Below, in pieces: positions 11,874-21,741 of a DNA stretch of 64,000 bases. Source of the DNA: Globodera rostochiensis (Eukaryota; Nematoda; Chromadorea; Rhabditida; Heteroderidae); assembly GCA_018350325.1 (NCBI GenBank), contig JAEVLN010000007.1:2075109-2139108 (forward strand), read 5' to 3'. The notes beneath the pieces were generated by a model, which was not told where the DNA came from, ran no database searches, and saw only the letters and a list, made by a program, of their open reading frames with translations. The translations under genes and the position numbers were made by a program. Positions within the stretch are counted from its first letter, which is position 1; every line of letters starts with the position of its first letter.

Positions 11874-12752
11874 ATTCTGATTGAAATCACTTTCCTATCC
11901 CATCAGATTCATTCACATTTTTAACACAATTTTAATTTAAAAAAACACACAAAACAAATTGAATAAACTAAAAATATTAAACTTAGCAAATGAATTTGCC
12001 TATAATAAACCTTTTAATTGCCTTGACGGCATTTGCTGACCCCAGCGATGCGTAATATTAATTAAAATAACTAAATATTAAATAAATAAATGAAATTTTT
12101 ATTCAGGCATTCTTGGGCGCGTGACCCGTGACCTGAATGCAAACTCGAGTCAATTGGACTTTTTGGGATAAAGAATGCAAAAAGTAATTTTCACCAATTT
12201 ATCTTTAAACAAATTCATTGTTTATATATTAATATTTATTCTCAGCTAGGGATAAGAGCCGGGTAAAAAGGGAATAATTTAATGTTTGCAAATAAATTCC
12301 ACGGATATGAGGGCCAATGCGCCTATTATGTTTAGAATTCTTAAATCTAAAATCTGTTGGGGGAAAAATAGCAGAGAATTCAAACGGAATAAATTGGCAT
12401 CGAATTTAATGCCGTGCATTTATTTGTTCCCGTTAATGAGACACGTGGGACAGCACTGGTAGCTGCGGCCGATGCCTAACGGACCGCAGCCTCTCGTCTC
12501 AGTGCCATCGCAGTCGCAGCCCAATTGTTTCGCGGTGTTAAACCAAAAGCCGCAACGGCTCCACGTGCAACTGAAAAGCCGCCGAATTTAAATTTGAATT
12601 TCAATTTTTATTTAACTTTATATTTAAAATAGACGGAGCCGACGCTCTGTAAGGGCCGTCGCCAAACTGACGGACGAGCAAACAAAATGCTTTGGCCTCA
12701 TAGGCCGCGCAAACTCTGGTTCCGTTGGCCGCTTCCTACAAAATATTTTTTT
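11874..12752. repeat. Segmental duplication, paired with 21742-22680
   Basis: Direct duplicate of the segment that contains the last two exons of the cysteine-rich gene at 22353. Similarity starts at TTCTGATTGAAATCAC and stops just 5' of exon 4 (12735), where the sequence diverges, so only the 3' part of the gene was copied or kept. An inverted fragment of its left edge lies at 23945-24030. Confidence 0.75.
12420..12735 (-). pseudogene. 3' fragment of cysteine-rich secreted protein gene
   Basis: Two exons only: 12635-12735 (EAANGTRVCAAYEAKAFC...) and 12420-12570 (CTWSRCGFWFNTAKQLGC ... INGNK stop). They are almost identical to the last two exons of the gene at 22353-23163, with the same lengths (101 and 151 bp) and phases. 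The signal-peptide exon and the two small middle exons are missing upstream, where the sequence is unrelated. Probably not expressed as a secreted protein. Confidence 0.7.
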
Positions 12753-13109
12753 TTAAACATTTTTAAAACCAACACACTTTTCCACAATTTTGTATTTCAC
12801 GTTTCCCTATTATTCGTTACTTTTTTACGCATTGATACTGACTTTCGTTTTTAGATTTTACGTTGCGAATTTTTAAATACTGAAATTACGGGACCACACT
12901 AAATTTAGGGTAAAATTGAATAAAACTGCCACCTAAAAATTAGAGCTCGAATCATAAATTCAGCTTTTGATGAGAAAATCGATGGGTTTAGCCGCCATCT
13001 TTTCAGTTTTTAGCTCATTGGAGTCATTAAATCATTTTAATTTGGCAACAACAAAAAAATGTCAGATAATCCGAAGGAAATGAAGAAACGATTGAAAGAT
13101 GGACGTCCG

Positions 13110-13330
13110 TCCATCTTCAGAGCCCGTAGAAAAAGAGCGAGGGAATGGGAAGTTTCCCCCGATTTAGGGGAAAATTTCTCCCAATTCGTAGTAAAGAAAT
13201 GCCCTTGTTTTTGAGGGAGACTTCCCTCGAAATCGAGGGAGATTTACCCAGGGAATTTTCCCCGTAGAAAAAGAAAATTCCCGGGGAAAATTCCACCAAT
13301 TTGGAAGGAAATTTCCCCCGGTCGTATTTC
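13110..13330. repeat. Low-complexity GGGAAATTTCCC-type block
   Basis: Degenerate runs of GGGAAATTTCTCCC-like sequence. A similar block lies at 38655-38830, also upstream of a copy of the repeat-protein gene. Open frames read from it (e.g. ENSLGKSP) are compositional. Confidence 0.45.
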
Positions 13331-13624
13331 TACACGTGACGAACTTACTGGTGCCCGCTTCCATATGAAAATGCGAATATTATTAGGAAAAAAATATTTA
13401 GTGAGTTGTCAGGAATCAATATTGATTTAGGTGAGATGATAAAGAAAATGGCCCATTTCATTTGTGGGCTGTCATTTATTACTTTCAATAATTTTTTATC
13501 AAAGCTAAATAATATTTATTATTCCCTAAAAGTAAAAAAATTTAAAGAAATCTCCTTAACACAAAAAAATAGAAAATAAATTGAAATTTCATATATATAT
13601 CTAGAGCTTATTTGCCTAAATAAA

Positions 13625-14812
13625 ATGAATGGGTTTTGGAATTTAATTTTGGTGTCATTTTTCGCAACCAATTTACTCGAAAAAACCGAATCCGTACAAT
13701 TATTTGATGAAATATTCGGAGAAGGATGGTGGGACAATGATAAAGACGAAGAATGGAATAAATTAACGCTTGAACGAAAGTTCCATCACCAAATCGACTG
13801 GCACAACACCCAAATTGGACATATTGAACCCAATTCAACTGATCAGCTTGAACAAATTGAACCCAATTCAACTGATCAGCTTGGACAAATTGAACCCAAT
13901 TCAACTGATCAGCTTGGACAAATTGAACCCAATTCAACTGATCAGCTTGAACAAATTGAACACAATTCAACTGATCAGCTTGGACAAATTGAACCCAATT
14001 CAACTGATCAGCTTGGACAAATTGAACCCAATTCAACTGATCAGCTTGAACAAATTGAACCCAATTCAACTGATCAGCTTGGACAAATTGAACCCAATTC
14101 AACTGATCAGCTTGGACAAATTGAACCCAATTCAACTGATCAGAATCCTCCTCTCACAGAGTCTGATCAGCTTGGACAAATTGAACCCAATTCAACTGAT
14201 CAGAATCCTCCTCTCACAAAGTCTGATCAGCTTGGACAAATTGAACCCAATTCAACTGATCAGAATCCTCCTCTCACAAAGTCTGATCAGCTTGGACAAA
14301 TTGAACCCAATTCAACTGATCAGAATCCTCCTCTCACAAAGTCTGATCAGCTTGGACAAATTGAACCCAATTCAACTGATCAGAATCCTCCTCTCACAAA
14401 GTCTGATCACTCGGATAATGTCAAAAATGTTGAAAAACAGAAAATTACTTCAAACGAATATATTGCTGAAGAGCAGCGAAAGTGTAAAATTGTCGACAAA
14501 TTCCAAGCAAAGAGAAACGAATTTAAGCAAAAAGGAAAATTTTCGGCAAAAGAATGGACTCAAATTGACAGCATTCTTGGGATTGGAGCGGGAATAATTT
14601 GCAAAACAATGAGGGAAGTCTTCAGTCTATGGTCAACCCGAAAAATCCGAGATCGTCGCATTACGGTAGCGCGATGCCGTTTCAACAAGCTCGAAAAATA
14701 CCGTCAAAACGGGAAAGAGTGTTCGGCGGAAAACAGATATGGGCCCGGCTCTTTTATTAAGTTTGAAATTAAAACTCAAAATGTTTGCAATTTTCAAAAT
14801 GCCAAAATTTGA
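13625..14812 (+). CDS. Secreted 11-residue-repeat protein, full copy
   Basis: Single 395-residue frame. Residues 1-23 (MNGFWNLILVSFFATNLLEK...) look like a signal peptide. An acidic, Trp-rich segment (GEGWWDNDKDEEWN) follows. Residues from about 63 are ten tandem 11-residue units (LGQIEPNSTDQ with LEQ variants), then four 20-residue units (NPPLTKSDQ plus LGQIEPNSTDQ). Every unit has the N-glycosylation sequon NST. The basic C-terminus (VEKQKITSNEYIAEEQRKCK...) ends in a tail whose DNA matches the 3' part of the gene at 26959, read in another frame, and then a piece of BACK exon 8 (RQNGKECSAEN). A truncated paralogue lies at 39396. Extracellular or effector-like function is inference; I know no named family. 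Confidence 0.75.
   Translation: MNGFWNLILVSFFATNLLEKTESVQLFDEIFGEGWWDNDKDEEWNKLTLERKFHHQIDWHNTQIGHIEPNSTDQLEQIEPNSTDQLGQIEPNSTDQLGQIEPNSTDQLEQIEHNSTDQLGQIEPNSTDQLGQIEPNSTDQLEQIEPNSTDQLGQIEPNSTDQLGQIEPNSTDQNPPLTESDQLGQIEPNSTDQNPPLTKSDQLGQIEPNSTDQNPPLTKSDQLGQIEPNSTDQNPPLTKSDQLGQIEPNSTDQNPPLTKSDHSDNVKNVEKQKITSNEYIAEEQRKCKIVDKFQAKRNEFKQKGKFSAKEWTQIDSILGIGAGIICKTMREVFSLWSTRKIRDRRITVARCRFNKLEKYRQNGKECSAENRYGPGSFIKFEIKTQNVCNFQNAKI
13811..14409 (+). repeat. Coding tandem repeat: 33-bp then 60-bp units
   Basis: Ten 33-bp units (to about 14143) followed by four 60-bp units (14144-14409). The 33-bp units carry a three-unit superperiod: the residue after L runs E,G,G / E,G,G / E,G,G, so the array grew as 99-bp blocks. 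Because the unit length is a multiple of three and lacks stops, other frames and the opposite strand are also open across it. Confidence 0.9.
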
Positions 14813-15330
14813 TCGGTAATTTCAGTTTCTCTTCTTTCGATCTTAACCATTTAAGGCGAGTTTCGGATGCTGTATTATTTCTTAATTGAGGGCTAAATTG
14901 GTTTTATGTTTCTGTTATTTGGATTTGCTTTTATAAATTTCAACATTTTTGAACCGTTCACCCCTTTTTTCTTTTATTCTCATACCCTGACCGTCGTTCT
15001 CATATTGCTTTACCCCTTTTCATGTTACTCTATTCTCATAGCAGGCCATCATTTCACATAATTCGGATAAAAGTTTCTCAAAATTCTGACCATCTCATGT
15101 TTTTTTACTCTCTTGCCGATGTTCTGTTCCGCTAATTTACATAATTGTAACACATTTGTCACCATTCTAATATGTACTTATGACTCTTGATTTCGGATCT
15201 CGTTGTTATTTTTCTTTGTTTTTACCAAGTTCTACTTTTGTCCTTATTTTCAAACCCATTCAATAAAGATGGCATGATGCCAAAAGAAATAAGTTTTTCA
15301 TCCGATGGTTGCGAAATTCGGGATTGCCAT
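14570..15330 (+). repeat. Duplicated 3' region shared with 27285-28020
   Basis: From GCATTCTTGGGATTGGAGCGGG onward this matches 27285-28020: the end of the coding part plus about 500 bp downstream, up to the 'aataaagatggcat' stretch near 15262. A part of it (about 15020-15330) is repeated in reverse orientation at 16270-16590. Confidence 0.75.
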
Positions 15331-15809
15331 TCGCTCAGTCAGCTGATTTAAATTTTGCCGGAGGACATAATGCCGCCGAATGGCATTAAGTGAATTTTGC
15401 AAATATTTTAACAAAATTTTAAACCGGTTCAAAAACCGCTTTACATCCTTAATTTTTATTTGCTATCGACAAATTCGTAACTTTAAATGCCTATATGAGT
15501 GATTTTGCTCGCCAAAAATGCTCATTTGTCAAAGGAGTTGCTCAAATCAATTGGTTGTGCTTAGAAATATAACGAATGAAGCGAGTTCAACTTAAATGTT
15601 TATTTTAATGAAGAAATGTCGAATAGTATGCGGATTTTAGGTACTAAATGAGGATTTTTTAATTCTCCGATGCGGATTTTTAAAATTTTGAGATCACAGC
15701 TCTGAATTAGACAGGTGAAAATTTGCGGAAAAATAATTTCTCAACTTTCTTTTTAGCTCCCCAATTGTGGAGATCATTTGTTGTTCCTCCAAAGGATCAA
15801 ATGCTTCGT

Positions 15810-16195
15810 GTCCGGACAAGTCGGCTACGGACAACTCGGCTACGGACGACATTTTTTTGTTACAACTTTTTTCAGACTACTCAAAATGATTAGCTTTCTT
15901 TTGTAATATTATTCAGCTCAACGAGAGCTTTCGATTGATAGTAATTTCTTCTGATTCTGTTGGCTTGCAAAAAAGTTAGAACTTGAAAAGCAGTTCATCT
16001 CCTATAAACTCGCCCTTTCCTGTCCTAACTTTGGTTATGCTCAAGCTAGCTAGTTGTAATTAGTACCAAACGAAAGCTCTCGTTGAGCTGAGTAATATTA
16101 CAAAAGAAAGCTAAGCATTTAGAGTAGTTTGAAAAAAGTTGTAACAAAAAAAAGTCGCCAGTAGCCGAGTTGTCCGTAGCCGAGTCAGCACCACG
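15810..16195. repeat. Large inverted repeat around 16.0 kb
   Basis: The left arm (about 15818-15945, GGCTACGGACAACTCGGCTACGG then TTGTTACAACTTTTTTCAG...) is repeated in reverse at about 16065-16190. Outside it the 15020-15330 and 16270-16590 segments are also inverted copies. The result is a nested palindrome of about 1.5 kb with no coding content. Confidence 0.7.
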
Positions 16196-16913
16196 CCAAA
16201 TGCTTAAACGTTCGGTGGAAAATATTCATTTAGCTCACAGGCGCGAGAACACATCGATTCGTCGGCCCCGAATTTCGCAACCATCGGATGAAAAACTTAT
16301 TTCTTTTGGCATCATGCCATCTTTATTGAATGGATTTGAAAATAAGGACAAAAGTAGAACTTGGTAAAAACAAAGAAAAATAACAACGAGATCCGAAATC
16401 AAGAGTCATAAGTACATATTAGAATGGTGACAAATGTGTTACAATTATGTAAATTAGCGGAACAGAACATCGGCAAGAGAGTAAAAAAACATGAGATGGT
16501 CAGAATTTTGAGAGACTTTTATCCGAATTATGTGAAATGATGGCCTGCCATGAGAATAGAGTAACATGAAAATGGGTAAAACAAATTGAAATGTTAGTGT
16601 TATTCACATTGAATATTTTTAAACCATTCCCGGTTAATGTTGATTCGAAAAAATTCTCTCTTTATCTGTAAAATTAAACTGTGGACATAATATTTGATCA
16701 GAATGGAATGACCCCTATTAGGGGTGTATTTTTTTCATTATATGAGATTTTGGGGAAGAGCGGTTGTGATTTTTTCCAAAGAAATATGTTAAAACCCCAA
16801 AAAATCTAAAATAAAATTGAAATGCATTGAGCAAAATCTTTTTATGAATGATAATGTTTTGATCGCAAAAGCCCTCAACAGCAATACCCCATAATTCCCT
16901 CGGTTTTCACTTT

Positions 16914-19900
16914 CTAAATGCCATCGGCAATGTTGAATTTGAAATTCGGGCCAAAATTTGCTTCAATTTTAGTGCCAGGATTGGTCAACGAAATGCATGG
17001 AAATAAATCGGCGCCAAAATCGACATGCAACCCGTCAGTTTCTGAAAATAAACAAAACGAAATAAATAAATTAAAAAGATTTATTAAATCCAAAAATAAC
17101 TAGCCATTAATTAGATCTTTAAATTAAAAAACAATCCAATTAATTTTAATTCTTTTTCTTTCTCACCCAAACGATGTCCATTTTTTGTGTAAATTATTTG
17201 GCCAGTTGCCAAATCGACGCCGCATCCGATGACGTCGCCTTTCTCAAATTCGGGATTTCCTCCGATGTAAGCACGTCTATTGATGAGGTGGCATCCCGCG
17301 GCCGCGTGACCCCAAAATTTGCCACAGTATTCGTATGCGTAAGTGCCTTCGTAATTTCCAACCCATCCGTCCAATGGCATTTCTTTCTTCGCAAGTCCAA
17401 TTTGAATACCACCACTAAATAAAAGTTTTTAAAAAAGAAAATGCTTCTAAAACATTTCGAAGCTCAACTATTTATTTATTTATTTAACTTACTATTCTTC
17501 CTCTAAGATGGTCACTTCGTAGTAAAAAGTGCCAGAATTCCCTTTTGGAATTGGTCGTTTGGCGAAGACAGAGCGATACCCTGAAAAGAAGTACATTAAT
17601 TTTTAATCAAATCATTTAACAGAATAATACTTTACCGTAATAATATCCAGTAAATTGAACAATCAATCGGGCGGGCTCAGAAAGCGCGAGTTTCTTGTGA
17701 CATGCATCGGAATCCCATCGATTTTGAAGGGTTAGCCCTAAGGAAATATAATTTTATTTTCAAAATATTAAAATACAATTTCGCTTTTGTGCAGGTTATT
17801 GCGTAAAAGTGGCACTTTTTGATTTGGCTATTAAAAATGTAGGTATCTTAAAGCGGTTGCAAATTTCTGATTTTTCTATATGCAATAAATACTCCTACCG
17901 TATACCCTCTTTTAATCCCACATGCTCTAATAATCCCCCACCTTCTAATAATGTCGCCCTTTCTGAGAAGGTTAAAAATAATTCCCCACGGGGATTAAAG
18001 TGGATATACGGTAAATGAGTGGAGGCATTTTGATAGGTAAACGGCAGGGTGACCACCTGTACCAGCACGCCTATTAGTTGTGAATTGCAGCTGGTAAAGC
18101 TCGGGCAGACCGGCCTCCGGATGAGAATGGTACTGATACACGCCGGCCTGCTGGTCCTCCGTCAACACCCCGGACGGAACTGTCAAAAGCAAAATTTAAC
18201 CAAATGTTGGGTCTCGGAATTATGAAAATAGATTAGGTAAATTTGGCATTTTAAAATTCAAACTGCCAATCCAAAGAGTGATACCAATATTCTCAGTAAA
18301 ATCCTTTTGAGGAATGAGCGGAAAACGAATTATGAAAAGTGCCGTGCCGAGCATTGCGCGTCTATTTTTCGCCGAACACTCTTTCCCTTTTTGACGGCAT
18401 TTTTCGTCCGCCCAGCGAAGTGCCTAATTTAAAAACAAATAAAATATTTTAATTTGTTTTACTATTTTTTATAAATTTACGGCATTCCAAATTGCAATTT
18501 CTTCGCTGATCCACAGTTCGTCACGGTCCAGAATTTCACACAATAATTGCTGATCAATTTGTAAAAAAGCTTCGGAGAGGATCAAAGTATCCGCATTCTG
18601 GTCGATGTACGCCAAACAGCGGCGAGCAAAGTACCAAAATAAATAAAAATTGAAAATGTAAAGTTTAAACCACTTTATATTAACTGCGAAACTCTGAAAA
18701 ACACCCCAAATCACTTCTATGGCCTTCCCAGCCTCAAAAAAAAAATACGACAACAAATTTAATTGAAGCCTTTATAATATTTAAACCGATTATTGAATTT
18801 GTTTCAAAAAAATTAATTTCCAAAATAAATCAAATATTATAATTATTGTCTGGCAGATAGAAAGAAAAAAACATTCCTCACCTCTTTTCCAAGAAAGCGA
18901 GCCAAGTCAAATGCGAAAAAAACATTCAGCGTCCATATGAACTTCAAACATTCTTTGACCAGTCCGGACACGTTATATTTGTCGGCTAAAATAAATTAAT
19001 CCATTAAAAGCATTTTTGTTTTTGAAATTTTCTAAGGTAATTTTTAATAAATTTCACCATAATTATATTTCAAGATTAAATTGCAAAAAAAAAGGAATTA
19101 GCGGTTCACTTTCATAAAATTCACCCGCATAAAGCACAGAAATTGCATTGTCTCCGTCCAGGCCACTCAAATCCTTGGCGTAAATGCAGGCTAACATCGC
19201 CTTGAACACGCCCACCTCCACGTCCGGCACCTCCACGTCCAGCACCTCCACGGGCTTAATCTCTTCCGAAGGGCCTAAAAATTATTTTCAAAAAATTTAA
19301 ACAAATTTTCCGCACCGGTCCCAGCGGCGGCCTTTGCATTTGCCTCGTCATAACGAAACATTGCCTTAAAAACGTCGGAGACTTCCGCCAGAATCGCTTT
19401 ATGTGCCGGCAAAATCTTCAAATTCAAACAAATAAAAATTAACAAAAAAAAAGTATTTAAGCCTAAATGAATCCAAAATTATTAATCTATCCCCAAACTT
19501 GCCTCTTTTTTGTCTTCTTCCCCCACCAAAAAGTGAACGTCCGCACTATCGGTTGTCCCCGAGAGAGTGCACTCGGACATTGCCGGCAGCAAATGCTTTA
19601 TGCCCCCCGCCGAAGAGTTTGCTTTTGGCACTTTACAAAAGTTATTTATAATCGTAGCTAAATAATAATTGATGTTTCCTATTCTTATAGTTAATTTGAA
19701 AAAATAAATAAACAATTAAACTATTTTGCACTGTTACCTGGGGTTGATTGAGCTTTGCCAGAACTGGATGATCCTTTTTCGAATTTGGTCTTTTTTCTTG
19801 GCGATGCATCTGAATTCTCTACGTGAGTAAGTTAAGTTAAAATATTTCGATATTTACATATTTTGTTAGTCACCCCACCCACTGAAAAAAGCGATGAAAT

Positions 19901-20007
19901 ATTGGGCCAAATTTTTAATTTGAAACAAATTTATTCTGACCCGTTTCCAGCAGAATGGAAGCAGCCACAAGCAAGCAAATTGCGGCCAAGAAGAGAAAGG
20001 TGGGCAT
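16914..20007 (-). CDS. Secreted BTB-BACK-SPRY protein, copy C (13 exons)
   Basis: Exons: 19941-20007, 19738-19818, 19503-19630, 19316-19415, 19125-19274, 18882-18985, 18481-18633, 18285-18423, 18057-18179, 17636-17737, 17493-17580, 17167-17414, 16914-17041. They sum to 1611 bp in one frame, 536 residues. Residues 1-22 are a signal peptide ([20 protein letters not shown]). The linker holds PRKKTK, an SV40-like NLS pattern. BTB is about 78-180 ([34 protein letters not shown]); BACK about 180-310 ([18 protein letters not shown]); SPRY about 350-536 ([65 protein letters not shown]). BTB-BACK normally bridges CUL3 and a substrate-binding domain; here that domain would be SPRY. Intron 3 is GC-AG and the exon 7 acceptor is GG, which may impair expression or cause in-frame skipping of exon 7. 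Secretion and host targeting are inference. Confidence 0.75.
17896..18013. mobile_element. Small MITE in intron 9 of copy C
   Basis: About 118 bp with imperfect inverted ends TACCGTATACCCTCTTTTAA / TACCGTATATCCACTTTAA. The same element sits at the same intron position in copy G (43839-43938), but not in copy E. The TA at the ends is compatible with a TA-targeting (Tc1/mariner-type) element. Confidence 0.65.
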
Positions 20008-20470
20008 TTTGAGGCAATAAAATTGTTTTGAATGATGGCTTTCTGCTGCATGCCAACGCTTTTATACGGCTTTAATCGCAGGCTTAGAAGTGCCTTTGTT
20101 TTAAAATAGCATTGCCAGCGAAGAGAGTGGAGGGGACGCGAGAGAATGCGTTGGCATTTTTACATATACATTGCTTTACTGCGGGAGAATGCGTTTGCAT
20201 AGATGGCTTTTTTTGACATATACATTACCTTACTCCAACAAAGAATATGCCAGAATTGGTTGGCATTTGGGGCCCCCTGTTTATGCCAATTTTGGGGGGG
20301 GGGGTTGAAGCATTACGGCTAATGTATTGTATGGAAAAAGCGCCCCTAGGCAGAATAAATGGCCAAAGAAGCAGAGATATTGGTCGATAAATCTGAATTG
20401 CACTTTGCATATGACAGGGGCTGCTTTAAGCGGGTGAGGTGACGTGGAACTTTTGGGGCCTCTAAATTTC
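20008..20470 (-). promoter_or_regulatory. Promoter of copy C: TATA box and ATGCCA hexamers
   Basis: TATAAAA on the minus strand at 20060-20066, 53 bp before the ATG. Five ATGCCA/TGGCAT hexamers lie at 20050, 20152, 20247, 20261 and 20283. ATGCCA is the DOG-box motif reported upstream of Globodera dorsal-gland effector genes. The whole module recurs before copies D, E and M and, decayed, at 59.3 kb. That it drives gland expression is inference. Confidence 0.65.
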
Positions 20471-20659
20471 TATTTTCGTGCACTTTTTTACGAATTTTCT
20501 AATGCCTGTCGAAAACGAAAGGCTCTAATTTATTCAAGTCCCGTCTTCTTGGCCGCGGAGTTCCGTCATAAATAACCGGACAGCTTGGCGCCGTGCCGTT
20601 TTGGGGCGCTAATTTGATTTTGGTAAGGGTCAACTTGGACAGATAAAGTGCTTCCAAAT

Positions 20660-20745
20660 GGTACCAGGAAAACTGCCGGATTGTTTGTCTTTGCCGCCAA
20701 TTTGTTTCCATGTCTTTCGTTGTATGAACCTGGATCAAAAAGTAA
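20660..20745 (+). pseudogene. Orphan SPRY last-exon remnant
   Basis: Reads AGLFVFAANLFPCLSLYEPG, matching the start of SPRY exon 13 ([18 protein letters not shown] in gene H). No other SPRY exons adjoin it. Similar orphans lie at 25395-25500 (minus) and 34610-34690 (plus), each upstream of a copied promoter module, so the fragment travelled with the module. Confidence 0.65.
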
Positions 20746-20984
20746 AATTCAACTTACATTATTAACCCTGATTCATTAGCATTCAAAAGATTCTCATCTG
20801 AAAGTTGTGCATTCGATTTAAGGGCATTTAATCTTTCCAATATCAATTTTATGAAATTGATTAATAAGTAAATGTAATTGGACATGGAAAATTGTTCTCA
20901 ATTTTCAGATTTAGTCTTTATACCCGGCTAATTCGGACATTGACCAGTAATTTGTTGATACACACATGCGGTCGGACATTTGCG

Positions 20985-21650
20985 GACGGATGGGAAACGA
21001 ACCCACGTCCTCCACCCAATCCGTGGGCAGCTATTCCAACTGAGCTACCGGGGGTGCTAGGTCGTTTCGCAAAATCCGCCACTTTGGGCGTTTCGCAAAA
21101 TCCGCCACTTTGGGCGTTTCGCAAAATCCGCCACTTTGGGCGTTTCGCAAAATCCGCCACTATGGATGGGCTTTGCAAAATCACTAAAAATATTATTAAA
21201 TTTTATTATTAAAAAGTATATAAAAATGAATATTATGTGCATTTGAAATAATCGGTTTTTGAATCTGTTGAAATCTTTTTTAAAAATAAGGAAAACCTAC
21301 TTTTTTTAAGTAACTCCAAAGCCGTAGAGAATGGGGAAAATTTGGAGACTTATTAGGCTTAGGACTAAACCACCCTGGCTTGGGGTTCGTTAAGCTTAGG
21401 CCTAAGCCTCCCGGGTACGTTAAGCTTAGGCTTAAATATTCGTGTAAACATTAATTTTTGATGTAAATAAATTTTGAAAAAAATTGTTTAAATTAAAATA
21501 AATGGCGGATTTTGCGAAACGACCCAGCACGGCTACCGGGGCGTCCCATTTGCCTGCTTCATTATAGATGATCTTTTGCCCCCGCCATAGGCGTTTTAAC
21601 CGTCTCGTCAAACCAGCGGAATTCTCTCTCATCCTTACAATTTATTTTTA
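20985..21650 (-). repeat. tRNA-like repeat split by a transposon
   Basis: The minus strand reads GGACGCCCCGGTAGC, a gap, then GGTAGCTCAGTTGGAATAGC and GTGGGTTCGTTTCCC, giving good A- and B-box matches. The flank 21530-21650 matches 9915-10020. The repeat is interrupted by the element at 21054-21531. Interpretation as a SINE or tRNA pseudogene is inference. Confidence 0.6.
21054..21531. mobile_element. MULE-like MITE inserted in tRNA-like repeat
   Basis: Inverted ends GTGCTAGGTCGTTTCGCA... and the reverse complement of ...GCGAAACGACCCAGCAC, about 27 bp with one mismatch. It is flanked by the 10-bp direct repeat GCTACCGGGG at 21044-21053 and 21532-21541, which equals the uninterrupted sequence in the sister repeat at 9.9 kb. 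A 9-10 bp target duplication fits Mutator-like elements. The left end contains four 26-bp tandem units (21063-21170). No transposase. Confidence 0.7.
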
Positions 21651-21741
21651 ATTTTTTAAATCGAAAACGACGTTTGGCGTATCCGCGCGTTGACATTTTT
21701 GAAGTGAACGCCTTCAAATTCGGAATATGTCCGGTTCACAT

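Noticed and set aside
13608..14135. Long minus-strand frame LNWVQFVQADQ and a second plus-strand frame LNPIQLISLDK across the repeats
   Set aside because: They arise because the 33-bp unit is divisible by three and has no stops in these frames. Only the plus frame with signal peptide and sequons has unique flanking coding sequence.
14144..14409. CRISPR-like array of 60-bp units
   Set aside because: Units are identical throughout with no variable spacers, lie inside a coding frame, and the genome is eukaryotic.
17174..17422. Opposite-strand frames over SPRY exons (e.g. here and 31273-31530, 49308-49532)
   Set aside because: SPRY exons lack stops on the other strand by composition; splice signals and domain motifs support only the annotated strand.
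20892..21212. Frame with repeated FAKSATLGVSQNPPLWA
   Set aside because: It crosses a tRNA-like repeat, the edge of a transposon and its 26-bp tandem units.
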